Source of the DNA: an uncultured bacterium
Lineage (GTDB): Bacteria > DRYD01
Direction of reading: 5' to 3'
Assembly: GCA_937139605.1 (NCBI GenBank)
Contig: CAKZQG010000044.1
Span: 44,215 to 108,214 of the forward strand
Length of the DNA: 64,000 bases
A program made the position numbers and the translations under genes. Of this stretch, positions 52,646-62,248 are shown piece after piece; position 1 is the stretch's first letter; the number at the start of each line of letters is the position of its first letter. The notes under the pieces are model-generated. The model searched no databases and had not been told where the DNA came from. It saw only the letters and a program-made list of their open reading frames with translations.

Positions 52646-54202
52646 TTAAGAAGAACCTATAAATAATACTTCAAATTCATTAGAATATATACTATTATCA
52701 ACTTTCAATTTTCTTTTAAGTATTAATTTTTTATCTTTATTAGGATTCTTTTTAGATTCTAAAAGTAACACAAAATTATCTTTATTGTTTTCTATTTTAT
52801 TAACTTTATAATCACTTAATTTTTTCAACAAATCATTTTTTATTTTTTGTTCTTTATTTTCATTATTTAAATTCTTAAATATGTCATAAATAGAAATGCT
52901 AATATATTTTTGTTTATCTTTTTTAATATTATTTTTATCAGTTTTTTTAGTATCATCTATAAAGTTTAATTTTTCTTTATCAAAATAATCAAGATTAGAA
53001 TATAAAAAAGTAGTATTATTATTAATTTTTGTTAAAAATAAATATTTGTCCATTTTATATTCTTTAGCTAATTTAATGTAGCTATTGTAAATTTTATCAA
53101 AATCTGGGAGTATCATGTTATTTAGCATCATAATAAAACTTTTAGCATCAGATTCTACTAAACTTTTGAATAAAATATAATACCATTTAAAATCATTATC
53201 ATTTAAATAATAAGAATATTTAAGTAAAGAGTTATTATATTTAGAGCTAAAGGAATTATCTTTGAGCTTTTGAACATAAGAAGGATGCAATGTTGTTTGT
53301 TTATCAGAAGCTAAAACCCCCAAACTAAGAGTTAAATCTATTTGAACCTCAAAATCCCAGATTTTACTTGCTAAATAATAACAGCTTTTTATTTTTTCAT
53401 TATTATTAGTCTTAGTGGTTATAAAAATTCCATAAACTATAACGGGGTTATCTATTATTAATGTGTTTCTTTTTATAGGAAAAGTATTAATAGAAGGATT
53501 AACATCTTTAATTAATGAATATAGTTCAGATTTAACTTTATTTTGTTGAAATTTTTCTATAGAATCATTATAAAATTTCCAGAATTTAAGGTAATCTGTA
53601 GAATTAGCTAATGCTCTGTAATAACTTATTACTTCTATTATATTTAAATTACTAACCTTAGGTAGAACAAGTTCTTCAGAATTAGTAATATAATATAAAG
53701 AGTAAGCAAATAATGGCAAAGCATAAATATGTTCCCCTTCTTTAATATTATCATAAACACTATTTTTCATAAAATCAACTGTATAACTCTTAAAAACAGA
53801 AAAAACTGTCTGATTTCTATTAAAATAATTATCAAAATAAAGTATATTTGATTTATCTTTGATAATATAATACATATCTAATGGAGCGATAATTATATCA
53901 GGATTACTATTATTTAAAATGGAATTAAAATCTTTAAAACTCTCAACATTATGATACTCTACATCAAATAAAGATAACGTTTTTAAATTTTTATAATTTT
54001 CAATGTGTTTATTAAGAATATTATAAAATTCGGGATAAAGAAATAAAGAATAAACTTTTATTCTCTCTTTAGCCATAACATTCAAAATCAATAAACTAAC
54101 AAAACAAAAAATGAAAAATAAAATAAAATAAAACTTATGAAACTTTTTTTTAAAATTTCTAAAATACTTAAGACTTTTTTTATTATAATAAATTTTAGAC
54201 AT
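52646..54202 (-). CDS. Periplasmic solute-binding-like protein
   Basis: The 518-residue protein has a basic N-terminus and a membrane/signal segment (FYFILFFIFCFVSLLILNVMA, about residues 24-44). The next 300 residues have the layout of a family 1 solute-binding protein: RIKVYSLFLYPEFYNILNKHI, NPDIIIAPLDMYYII, and EGEHIYALPLFAYSLYYITNSEEL (the usual G-iYglP-yyN region). The C-terminal 120 residues are Lys/Asn-rich. It has no lipobox Cys. No matching permease or ATPase for uptake lies next to it, so it may serve in sensing or a remote transporter. Confidence 0.65.
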   Translation of the reverse strand: MSKIYYNKKSLKYFRNFKKKFHKFYFILFFIFCFVSLLILNVMAKERIKVYSLFLYPEFYNILNKHIENYKNLKTLSLFDVEYHNVESFKDFNSILNNSNPDIIIAPLDMYYIIKDKSNILYFDNYFNRNQTVFSVFKSYTVDFMKNSVYDNIKEGEHIYALPLFAYSLYYITNSEELVLPKVSNLNIIEVISYYRALANSTDYLKFWKFYNDSIEKFQQNKVKSELYSLIKDVNPSINTFPIKRNTLIIDNPVIVYGIFITTKTNNNEKIKSCYYLASKIWDFEVQIDLTLSLGVLASDKQTTLHPSYVQKLKDNSFSSKYNNSLLKYSYYLNDNDFKWYYILFKSLVESDAKSFIMMLNNMILPDFDKIYNSYIKLAKEYKMDKYLFLTKINNNTTFLYSNLDYFDKEKLNFIDDTKKTDKNNIKKDKQKYISISIYDIFKNLNNENKEQKIKNDLLKKLSDYKVNKIENNKDNFVLLLESKKNPNKDKKLILKRKLKVDNSIYSNEFEVLFIGSS

Positions 54203-54252
54203 AAAACCTCCTTTAGCTAAAATTTAATAAAGATTTAAAATTTTATAAAAAT

Positions 54253-55344
54253 TCAAGTTTTTAATCTAGCTAAATTAAGTTTTTTTACTATTTTATTACT
54301 TAATTCAGTAAAAATAGTATATAATTCATTATCTGGATTACTTTTAGCTAGAGTAGGTAATCCTTCTTCTATATCGTTAGATAAACTAAGTTTAAATGGT
54401 ATTTCTGCTAATAAATCTAATTGATATTTTTCAATTAATTCTTTAAATCTATTTTGTCCGAATAAATAGATTTTTTCATTAGAGTTAGGGCATAAAAGGT
54501 AAGCCATATTAATTACTAACCCTAAAATCGGGATATTTAGAGATTTTAACATGTTAATATTTTTCATTACATCAACATTAGCTATTCTTTGACCTGTAGT
54601 AACAACAATAGCTCCGTTTATATTAACTGCACTGTTTAAGCTTAAAATAGCATCTCCTGTACCTGGCGGTAAATCCACTACTAAAAAATCCAAGTTCCCC
54701 CAATCTACTTCATTAACTAACTCATTAATAGCTTTATGAAGCATAGGGCCACGCCATATCAATGGGGTATCCACACTAGGTAGCATAAATCCAACAGAAA
54801 CCAATTTCAACCCATCTTTTTCTAAAGGTTTTATCATGTCGTTTTCTAGAGTTAATAGTTTTTCTTCCAAATTTAAGGCAGTAGGTATAGATGGGCCATA
54901 AATATCCCCATCTAATAACCCCACCTTATAACCTAATTTTATTAAAGAATAAGCTAAATTAATAGCAATAGAAGATTTTCCAACTCCACCCTTACCACTA
55001 GTTATAGCAATAACATAACTAAAATTAGCTTTAGTTTTTCTACTTTGACTATTATTAACTCCTAATCTCTTTCTTATTGTTTGATAATTTTCTACTTCAT
55101 TAAATTCTATATTAGCTCCTTTAAAGCTATCACCAAAAGCATTCTTTAATTTTTGTTCAATTTTATTTTTAATATCATCTTTATATTTCATTGAATCATT
55201 TTTTAGATGTATTAATAAATTAATAAAATTATTTTCTACTTCAATTTCTATAGCGTTTAAAGAAATCAATTCTTTATCCATAAGAGGTTCTTTTATACCT
55301 TTTAAAGCATAAAAAACTTTTTCTTTAGTTATATCATTATTCAT
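54253..55344 (-). CDS. mrp: Mrp/NBP35-family Fe-S carrier ATPase
   Basis: The 363-residue protein has an N-terminal MIP18/DUF59 domain and a deviant P-loop ATPase (AITSGKGGVGKSSIAINLAY near residue 105-125, DGDIYGPSIP, VVDLPPGTGD). Mrp/ApbC proteins assemble and deliver [4Fe-4S] clusters bound by a CxxC at the dimer interface. Here that motif reads YLLCPNSNEKIYLFG: the second Cys is Ser, so canonical cluster binding is doubtful. The start is the ATG at 55344, 6 nt after GGAAGGTG. The start context is ATGTTATGA, as in three other genes here. Confidence 0.92.
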   Translation of the reverse strand: MNNDITKEKVFYALKGIKEPLMDKELISLNAIEIEVENNFINLLIHLKNDSMKYKDDIKNKIEQKLKNAFGDSFKGANIEFNEVENYQTIRKRLGVNNSQSRKTKANFSYVIAITSGKGGVGKSSIAINLAYSLIKLGYKVGLLDGDIYGPSIPTALNLEEKLLTLENDMIKPLEKDGLKLVSVGFMLPSVDTPLIWRGPMLHKAINELVNEVDWGNLDFLVVDLPPGTGDAILSLNSAVNINGAIVVTTGQRIANVDVMKNINMLKSLNIPILGLVINMAYLLCPNSNEKIYLFGQNRFKELIEKYQLDLLAEIPFKLSLSNDIEEGLPTLAKSNPDNELYTIFTELSNKIVKKLNLARLKT

Positions 55345-55405
55345 AACATTCACCTTCCATATTTTTGTGCGTTATAATTTATGCTTTTTAATTTTATAAA
55401 AATAT

Positions 55406-56518
55406 TTATTTTTGTTGTAGGACTGTATTTTTTTCGGATAATACTTGATATAGTACTTCTTTAAAGGCGTCTATTATTTCATGTTCTTTAGCAACTTTAA
55501 CCATTTTCCCTTTTCTATAAATAATTCCTTTTCCTTTACCTCCAACTACTGCGATATCAGCTTTCCTAGCTTCGCCTGGGCCATTAACTACACATCCCAT
55601 AACTGCTACAGTAATATTCTCTTCTATATTCTCAACTTCTTTTTTAACTTTTTCTACTAAGTCAAATAAATTTACTTCAATTCTTCCACAAGTAGGGCAG
55701 CTAATTAATTCCACTCCTCTTTTGTAATAACCTAAAGCTTTAAGAATCTCATAACCTACTTTTATTTCCTCACTAACAGAACTAGTTAAAGAAACCCTAA
55801 TAGTATCCCCAATACCGTTATATAATAAAGTTCCAATCCCAATAGAGCTTTTAACATAACCACTCAATCCACTACCAGATTCAGTAACTCCTAAATGTAA
55901 AGGATAATCAACTTTTTCACTAAGCAACATATAAGCGCTAATCATATCCTCAACATTACTACTCTTAACAGAGATCTTAATATCAAAGAATCCCATATTT
56001 TCAAGGATTTTAACTTCATCAATAGCGGATTCAACTAATGCTTCATAAGTAGGATAACCATATTTTTCAAGATATTTAGGATGCAAAGACCCACTATTAA
56101 CTCCGATTCTAATAGGGATTCCTTTAGCTTTAGCTGCTTTAATTACTTGTTCTAATTTTTCAACTCTAGAGATATTGCCTTCAGGAGAATCAAGGATATT
56201 ACCAGGATTAATTCTTAAAGCGTGTATCCCAGCGTCAATAGCCATTAAGGCTAATCTATAATCAAAATGAATATCAGCAACTAACGGTAATGGGGTTTGA
56301 GGAATAATATCTTTTAGTGCGAAAGCTGCAGTTTTATCAGGTACAGCTAATCTCATCACTTTAGCACCTGCTTGTTTAGCTTCATTAAGCTGCCTTAAAA
56401 CCTCTTGTACATTTTCAGTAGGGCATTTTACCATACTTTGGACAACAATTTCATTACCTCCACCAATTGGCACATCCCCTATTTTAACAACTCTCGTTAT
56501 TTTTCTTTTTTTTAGCAT
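55406..56518 (-). CDS. ispG: (E)-4-hydroxy-3-methylbut-2-enyl-diphosphate synthase
   Basis: IspG (GcpE), the penultimate [4Fe-4S] enzyme of the MEP isoprenoid pathway, is 370 residues, the normal two-domain length. The TIM-barrel part has VVQSMVKCPTENVQEVLRQL and LPLVADIHFDYRLAL. The cluster ligands are Cys in ISCPTCGRIEVNL and in VMGCVVNGPGEAR, followed by the Glu/Asn ligands. It lies between mrp (about 60 bp downstream) and NfeD. Other MEP genes are absent here. Confidence 0.97.
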   Translation of the reverse strand: MLKKRKITRVVKIGDVPIGGGNEIVVQSMVKCPTENVQEVLRQLNEAKQAGAKVMRLAVPDKTAAFALKDIIPQTPLPLVADIHFDYRLALMAIDAGIHALRINPGNILDSPEGNISRVEKLEQVIKAAKAKGIPIRIGVNSGSLHPKYLEKYGYPTYEALVESAIDEVKILENMGFFDIKISVKSSNVEDMISAYMLLSEKVDYPLHLGVTESGSGLSGYVKSSIGIGTLLYNGIGDTIRVSLTSSVSEEIKVGYEILKALGYYKRGVELISCPTCGRIEVNLFDLVEKVKKEVENIEENITVAVMGCVVNGPGEARKADIAVVGGKGKGIIYRKGKMVKVAKEHEIIDAFKEVLYQVLSEKNTVLQQK

Positions 56519-56584
56519 ATTTTATCACCTTCTTTAAAATTGTAATTTACATAGATTCTTATATTTTTGATATTTTTTAATTTT

Positions 56585-57223
56585 TTAGATTTCTTCAACG
56601 TAGCCATAATCCCCAGCTATTCTTTTTATTCTAACTCTTCTACCAACAGGGATTGGTCTTCCATCTTCGGTTCTAACATATATATAATGAACTTCATTAT
56701 CTATTCTTATAGCAACTTTTCCAATCCCATTTTCAGATATAGCTTCAACAATATCACCTTCTTTACCTTCAAAAAAGAATTTAGATTTAGAAATAGAAGT
56801 TGACTTTAAAAGTCTAAAAAGAGTTCTTATAACGAATAAATAACTAAAAGCCGTTAAAATTAAAGACATTAAAATAGAAGTATAATCTTTAATATTAGTT
56901 GGTAAGAAATCAAAGATAGGTAAAGTTATTAATCCATAGGCTCCGAATAAAGCTCCAGAGGATAAAAAAGTTAATGGGCTAACCATAAATAAGCTAGCAG
57001 TATCCAAATTAGCTCCTCCATCATGCATTACAGTAGAGTCATGAACTCCAGCGGCATCAGCAGAAGCATGATCTCCCAGATCTATAAATCCAAAAAATAG
57101 CAGGAACATTAACAACGATGTGAATCCAATAGCGAGACTTAGGTATATAACGATTAAAGATATTTTAGAGAATGCAGCGGCTGCGGCGCTTCCTAAACCT
57201 AATAATATCAAAATCGGAATCAT
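56585..57223 (-). CDS. NfeD-like membrane protein
   Basis: The 212-residue protein has N-terminal membrane segments (residues 4-30 and 30-52), a short Asp/His-rich stretch (DLGDHASADAAGVHDSTVMHDGG, possible metal binding), two more membrane segments (80-130) and a C-terminal OB-like NfeD domain (GKEGDIVEAISENGIGKVAIRID...GRRVRIKRIAGDYGYV). NfeD proteins partner with flotillin or stomatin proteins in membrane microdomains; no flotillin gene is adjacent. GAGGTG Shine-Dalgarno with the ATGTTATGA overlap. Confidence 0.82.
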   Translation of the reverse strand: MIPILILLGLGSAAAAAFSKISLIVIYLSLAIGFTSLLMFLLFFGFIDLGDHASADAAGVHDSTVMHDGGANLDTASLFMVSPLTFLSSGALFGAYGLITLPIFDFLPTNIKDYTSILMSLILTAFSYLFVIRTLFRLLKSTSISKSKFFFEGKEGDIVEAISENGIGKVAIRIDNEVHYIYVRTEDGRPIPVGRRVRIKRIAGDYGYVEEI

Positions 57224-57256
57224 AACATTGTCACCTCTTTACAGATTTTAACAAAA

Positions 57257-58468
57257 TTAGTCTAAATCAAAACGCAACACTAACTCCCCATTATTAATCT
57301 CATAACCTATACAACTGTAAGAATTAATTAAACTAAAGCTATTACTAATCTTTTCAGCATCATTTAAACTTATATCCTTAGAGATAATATAATTAACTTT
57401 TGTTAATAAATTGATACTGAATTTATCTAAAGAAGTAGTTTTATAAATAAATAATTTATTATTTAGTCTATTAATAAATTGTCTAAAGAAAATATTTTTA
57501 GCTAAAAACTTATCCTCAAAATAATTAATATCGTCATCAAGATATAACCCAAACTCTGAATCTATTTTAATAAATTGTTCTAATAGTAATTTAATTATAT
57601 TAACTGAATCGAAATTAAAAATAGTATCATATAAAAATACTAAATTAAATGATTTATGATTAAAAAATTCGAATTGTTCATTTTTATTTAAGGTATTTAG
57701 GTTTAATGAGTTTAAATCTATCAGTTTGGTTTTATTATAATTAGAAAATTTAAGTGCGAAATCTCTATTAGTAGTAAATATTAAAAAGCTTTTATTTAAG
57801 GTACTAAATAAATTAATAATAAATTTAGGTTCTATATTAAGTAATAAAATAAAACCATTAAAATAGATTTCTAAATCAGAATTAGTTTTAGTATGTCCAT
57901 TTTTTAGTTTCCCTATTTTAATTTTAGAGTAAATTGAAGAATTTTTTAATACTTTTTTGTTAAAATAATCTAAAATTATATCAAAATTATCAAAAAATAA
58001 GATATTATCTAACCTAGTGGGATAAAAATTAATTTCTTTTGTAAATTCGTTATTAATTATAGAACCTAATATTTTTAGTTTATATTCTCTTGAAGTATAT
58101 ATATCTCTTTCAGTAGAGGTAATATCTTCGTTATGAGTTATTATAGCTTTTATTTTATTTTCATCTTCATAAATGGATAAATCTTTTTGAGATAATATTT
58201 GAGATAATAGGAATTGATTTTCTCGTTCAATTAAAAGAAAAGTTTGATTAGATAATCTATTTGTTAATTCTAAAAATTTAGAATATCTTAGATTAAAGAA
58301 AACGTATTCATCAAAAGCTGATACCTTGCCTATATAACTGTTATTTTTTAATTTATTTAAATTATTTTCTAAAATTACAGGATTTTTATCATTTTTTTGT
58401 AAATTTTCTTCTTCTAAAAGATTTGCTTCTTTATAATTATTTTTAATATTTTTAGTATTTTTTTTCAT
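57257..58468 (-). CDS. Unidentified protein, possibly a HerA-like ATPase that has lost its P-loop
   Basis: The 403-residue protein has a basic disordered N-terminus, then YIGKVSAFDEYVFFNLRYSKFLELTNRLSNQTFLLIE..., which is reminiscent of the HAS barrel of HerA helicases. A segment KIGKLKNGHTKTNSDLEIYFNGFILLLNIEPKF follows where HerA places the conserved barrel end and Walker A. The expected G-x-x-G-x-GK-T is missing. A Walker-B-like acidic patch (GLYLDDDINYFED) and a late segment (LFIYKTTSLDKFSINLL) fit weakly. This is pattern resemblance only. The start is the ATG at 58468 after AAGTGGTG. Confidence 0.6.
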   Translation of the reverse strand: MKKNTKNIKNNYKEANLLEEENLQKNDKNPVILENNLNKLKNNSYIGKVSAFDEYVFFNLRYSKFLELTNRLSNQTFLLIERENQFLLSQILSQKDLSIYEDENKIKAIITHNEDITSTERDIYTSREYKLKILGSIINNEFTKEINFYPTRLDNILFFDNFDIILDYFNKKVLKNSSIYSKIKIGKLKNGHTKTNSDLEIYFNGFILLLNIEPKFIINLFSTLNKSFLIFTTNRDFALKFSNYNKTKLIDLNSLNLNTLNKNEQFEFFNHKSFNLVFLYDTIFNFDSVNIIKLLLEQFIKIDSEFGLYLDDDINYFEDKFLAKNIFFRQFINRLNNKLFIYKTTSLDKFSINLLTKVNYIISKDISLNDAEKISNSFSLINSYSCIGYEINNGELVLRFDLD

Positions 58469-58494
58469 TTTTTTCACCACTTTATAATATAATT

Positions 58495-59601
58495 TTATAA
58501 TTTTTGTGATTTTAATACTTGTAATTCTTGTTTTAAGAGGGATTTAAATATATTTTTAATATTTTCGCCGACTTCAGAAGTAGTATGATAATAATTGTTA
58601 TTAGATAAATCTTTAGTAAGAACCCCTTGTTTCAAGTTTTCCATTACAGCTTTTTCTATTAAAATAGAGATATAAGGTAAGTTAAAAGAGTATTTAAACA
58701 TAAGGGAAACTGATAAGATAGTTGCGATAGGGTTAGCGATATTTTGATTAGCGATATCAGGTGCAGATCCATGTACAGGTTCATATAATCCTCTATATAA
58801 GCCGTTATTAGATTTATAGCCTATACTAGCGCTAGGTAGCATCCCTAAGCTTTTTACCAATACAGCTGCTTCATCTGTTAAAATATCTCCGAATAAATTT
58901 TCACTAACCACTACATCAAAATCTTTTGGATTTTTTATTAGATTATAAGCAAACGAATCAACTAGCATATGTCTTAATTTAACTTGGGGATATTCTTGAG
59001 AAATTTTATTAGCTAACTCTCTCCATAGTTTAGAAGATATTAAAACATTAGCTTTATCAACACTAACTAAATTTTTATTTCTGTTATTAGCTAATTCAAA
59101 AGCTACTTTTAAAACCCTTTTGATTTCATGTTCTTTATAAACTAATACATCTTTAGCGATATATTCTTTTTTTGTTTGAATTAATTTTTTAGGGCCAAAG
59201 TATATACCCCCAGTTAATTCTCTAACAAATAAAATATCTACATTATTATTAAAATAATCTTTAATAGGTCGTATATTAGCGAATACGTTCATTTTTTTTC
59301 TAAGGGTTAATAGGGCTTTTTCAGGTTGTTGTTTATCCCATTTAGGGGAACCGACTGCTCCTAATAAAACCGCATTAACTTTTAAAGCTTTTTTAATAGT
59401 TTCTGTTCTTATTGATTCATTAAATTTATCTAAGCATGCCCCCCCTATATAATCAAATTCATATTTTATTTTTATATCAGTTATTTCATTAATTACATCA
59501 ATTATTTTAATAGCTTCATTAACTACTTCTTGGCCTACGCCATCCCCAGGAAGCACTAATAAATTAAATTCCCTTTTCTTTTTAGTATATTCTAAGCTCA
59601 T
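58495..59601 (-). CDS. leuB: 3-isopropylmalate dehydrogenase
   Basis: The 368-residue enzyme oxidatively decarboxylates 3-isopropylmalate in leucine synthesis. LVLPGDGVGQEVV opens the fold, RELTGGIYFGPKK and VSVDKANVLISSKLW contain substrate residues, and SENLFGDILTDEAA and YEPVHGSAPDIANQNIANP mark the NAD-binding decarboxylating dehydrogenase family. The LTGG/IYFG combination fits LeuB rather than isocitrate or tartrate dehydrogenase. The visible GGAGG lies unusually far (19 nt) from the ATG and no in-frame start is closer. Other leu genes are not seen. Confidence 0.94.
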   Translation of the reverse strand: MSLEYTKKKREFNLLVLPGDGVGQEVVNEAIKIIDVINEITDIKIKYEFDYIGGACLDKFNESIRTETIKKALKVNAVLLGAVGSPKWDKQQPEKALLTLRKKMNVFANIRPIKDYFNNNVDILFVRELTGGIYFGPKKLIQTKKEYIAKDVLVYKEHEIKRVLKVAFELANNRNKNLVSVDKANVLISSKLWRELANKISQEYPQVKLRHMLVDSFAYNLIKNPKDFDVVVSENLFGDILTDEAAVLVKSLGMLPSASIGYKSNNGLYRGLYEPVHGSAPDIANQNIANPIATILSVSLMFKYSFNLPYISILIEKAVMENLKQGVLTKDLSNNNYYHTTSEVGENIKNIFKSLLKQELQVLKSQKL

Positions 59602-59769
59602 ATTATTTATAAACCCTATTCCTCCTATTTTTAGTTTTTATATTTATTATTTTTATTAAATATCAATTTAATAATTAAGATTTCTATTTTAGATTTTTAT
59701 ATTTTTTATAAAATCCCTTTAGATGTTTAATAAAATATTTATTTAATATATAAAATTCATTATATAAAA

Positions 59770-62208
59770 TCAAAATTTAATCCCAAAAGAAATCATATAT
59801 TTAGTATAATTTTTATTAAATTCGCTATTAAAGTTAATATAAGTATAATTATTAAGAGCAAAATAGAAAGCGGTTTTAAAAGAAAGTCTTGATAATTTTG
59901 AAGATGATTCATAAATAGTTCCCTGTAATTTTTCATTACTTATTAGATTAAATCCATCAATAATATATGACAACTTAAAGGAAAAGTAATACCTAAACAA
60001 TTTATCATCCAGTAATTTATTATTATTAAGATCTTTATCAAAATAATCAAATCCTATGTATAAAGTTTTTAAATTATTATTAGGTAAATTAATTTCGCGA
60101 TCCCATAGAAGATTTTCTGATTTTATATTAAAATTAGTCTCTTTAATATTATAATAATTTATTCCTAAGTATAGATTATTTTTAGAGTTTTTATTAATAT
60201 TTTTTAATCCATACTCTAGTTTGACATTTTGGATAAATGAATTAAATGAAGATTCTTCATAAAGATTTAAATTAATTCCCCCATAACCTTTATATTTATT
60301 AACTTGATTAGCAAAAATGTAATTAAAATAAAGATAACTTTTCTGATTATCTAATAAGTAATATACTCCATATCCTAAGGAATTAACTTTATTTTTTATT
60401 AAATTATTAAAACCTAGACTTATATTGTTATTAGAATTAGATATAATAACTCCTAAATTACTGTTATCGTTTACTTTATAATTTAGTAAAATATTTCTAG
60501 ATAGAATATCACTTTCAGATTCTTTAGAGTGTATTTTTTCAAAGTAATTAAAGATTCTAAAAGAAATTTTTTGGGTATTGTAATTAAGTTGTTCGTTATA
60601 AGATATGATATTATCTCGTAAATAATCTGTAAAATTGGTAAAATATAAAACTTGATTTTTTTTAATTATATTTCCTAAACTAAAAGAATTAGGGTTATTG
60701 AGATTATAACTAAATATGATAGCTGCATTTTCATTAAGAAAATTATTAAACCAAGAAATGCTTATATTAGGATTAATAGGAGTATGATTAATAAAATTAG
60801 GATTAAATTGTCCATTAACAGTAGAAGTATTATCCTTTTCAATGATATAATATGGTTTATTTAAATATATATCATTACCAATATAAAGATGTAAATTAGC
60901 ATTGTTCAAGTTAAGAGTAGAAAAATTATAAACTAGAATAGGTCTTAGATAGGTGGAAGCTGTTGGATCTCCATTAATGTAAAACCCAAAGTTTAACAAG
61001 TTAGCAGAAGATTGATTAATTATAATATTTCTGACATTTTGATCTAAAAACATTCTATTAGGGGTATCTATATTAATTGGGTTATTAAATCCTGATTGGA
61101 ATATATTTATACCCGCACTACTAAAATTATTTTGGGTACTTCCAATAACAGATATCATTCCATAATTAGAAATATTTCCACTACCTATATTACTTATAAA
61201 AATCCCACTACAACTATCTACAACCCCAGTAAATGAAGAATCAAATAAAGTATTAACCAATATATTACCAGTATTTGTAATATTAGCATTAAGAGAATTT
61301 TGTACAATTAGTCCATCATTAGATAAAAAATTAGCATTAACGTTAGCTAAACTTAAATAACTATTAATATTCCCCGTATTTAATATATTCACATTATTAT
61401 TTAAATTTGTATGAAAAGCTACCATAGAATGATTCCTTATTACATTAAAATTAGAATTAAAAGAAACAAAATTAGTATTGAGTATTCCATTATTTTCAAA
61501 ACTAATATTTAAAGAATTAGTAGAAGAATAAGAATTTAAAGAATAATTAAAAATTCCTTGTGTTATATTAGAATTATTTATATTAATTGAATTATTTATA
61601 ATTCCGTTGTTTATATACTGATTAGTATTTTGGGATTCATAAGAAGATAAAGCGAAATTATAGATATTACTAATTCCATTAGAATTAGCAACATTAACTA
61701 TATTATTAATTTCGTTATTATTAATCAAAACAGGATTTGAAAAAGGAGAATATAAGGAATAATTGTAAAAATTACCTACACTTTGGTTATTTAAATTCAA
61801 AATATTAGATATATATCCATTATTAGTAGAATTTGAATTATTACTACCTGAACTAAAATTATATCCAATCCAATTAACTACATTAATAAAATTAAAATTA
61901 ACTAGAACTTGATTATTAACAACAGAAATATTAGATATCGAATTATTATTAATAAAAGAACAGGAATTACTATCATATGTATAAAATATTAACTTATGAT
62001 TCCAGCCATTTATATAATTAATAGTATAATTATCATTAATAGAAGAATTATTAGTAAATGAATTAGAATTAATAATAGGAGGATTAGCAATAGTGAACCA
62101 AGAAGGGCTTGAATCTGTTGAAATAGCTGTATTGACATAATCCTCTGAAAATACTAATAAACTTCCAAAAACTATTAAAAATATAAAACTTAATATAATT
62201 AAATTCAT
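59770..62208 (-). CDS. Autotransporter (type Va) with an Asn/Ser-rich passenger
   Basis: The 812-residue surface protein has a signal peptide (LIILSFIFLIVFGSLLVFS), an Asn/Ser/Ile-rich passenger of about 500 residues with beta-helix-like strand repeats (NNSISNISVVNNQVLVNFNF, NGISNIYNFALSSY, NTGNINSYLSL), and a C-terminal barrel from about 545 to the end. The barrel closes with a Phe-terminated strand (YTKYMISFGIKF), as outer-membrane proteins do. No protease motif is visible in the passenger, so adhesion is the likely role. The ATG follows AAGGAGGTG in an ATGTTATGA context. A long gap separates it from leuB downstream. Confidence 0.88.
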   Translation of the reverse strand: MNLIILSFIFLIVFGSLLVFSEDYVNTAISTDSSPSWFTIANPPIINSNSFTNNSSINDNYTINYINGWNHKLIFYTYDSNSCSFINNNSISNISVVNNQVLVNFNFINVVNWIGYNFSSGSNNSNSTNNGYISNILNLNNQSVGNFYNYSLYSPFSNPVLINNNEINNIVNVANSNGISNIYNFALSSYESQNTNQYINNGIINNSININNSNITQGIFNYSLNSYSSTNSLNISFENNGILNTNFVSFNSNFNVIRNHSMVAFHTNLNNNVNILNTGNINSYLSLANVNANFLSNDGLIVQNSLNANITNTGNILVNTLFDSSFTGVVDSCSGIFISNIGSGNISNYGMISVIGSTQNNFSSAGINIFQSGFNNPINIDTPNRMFLDQNVRNIIINQSSANLLNFGFYINGDPTASTYLRPILVYNFSTLNLNNANLHLYIGNDIYLNKPYYIIEKDNTSTVNGQFNPNFINHTPINPNISISWFNNFLNENAAIIFSYNLNNPNSFSLGNIIKKNQVLYFTNFTDYLRDNIISYNEQLNYNTQKISFRIFNYFEKIHSKESESDILSRNILLNYKVNDNSNLGVIISNSNNNISLGFNNLIKNKVNSLGYGVYYLLDNQKSYLYFNYIFANQVNKYKGYGGINLNLYEESSFNSFIQNVKLEYGLKNINKNSKNNLYLGINYYNIKETNFNIKSENLLWDREINLPNNNLKTLYIGFDYFDKDLNNNKLLDDKLFRYYFSFKLSYIIDGFNLISNEKLQGTIYESSSKLSRLSFKTAFYFALNNYTYINFNSEFNKNYTKYMISFGIKF

Positions 62209-62248
62209 AACATAACACCTCCTTAAGTCTTTTGATATTTTTCAAACA

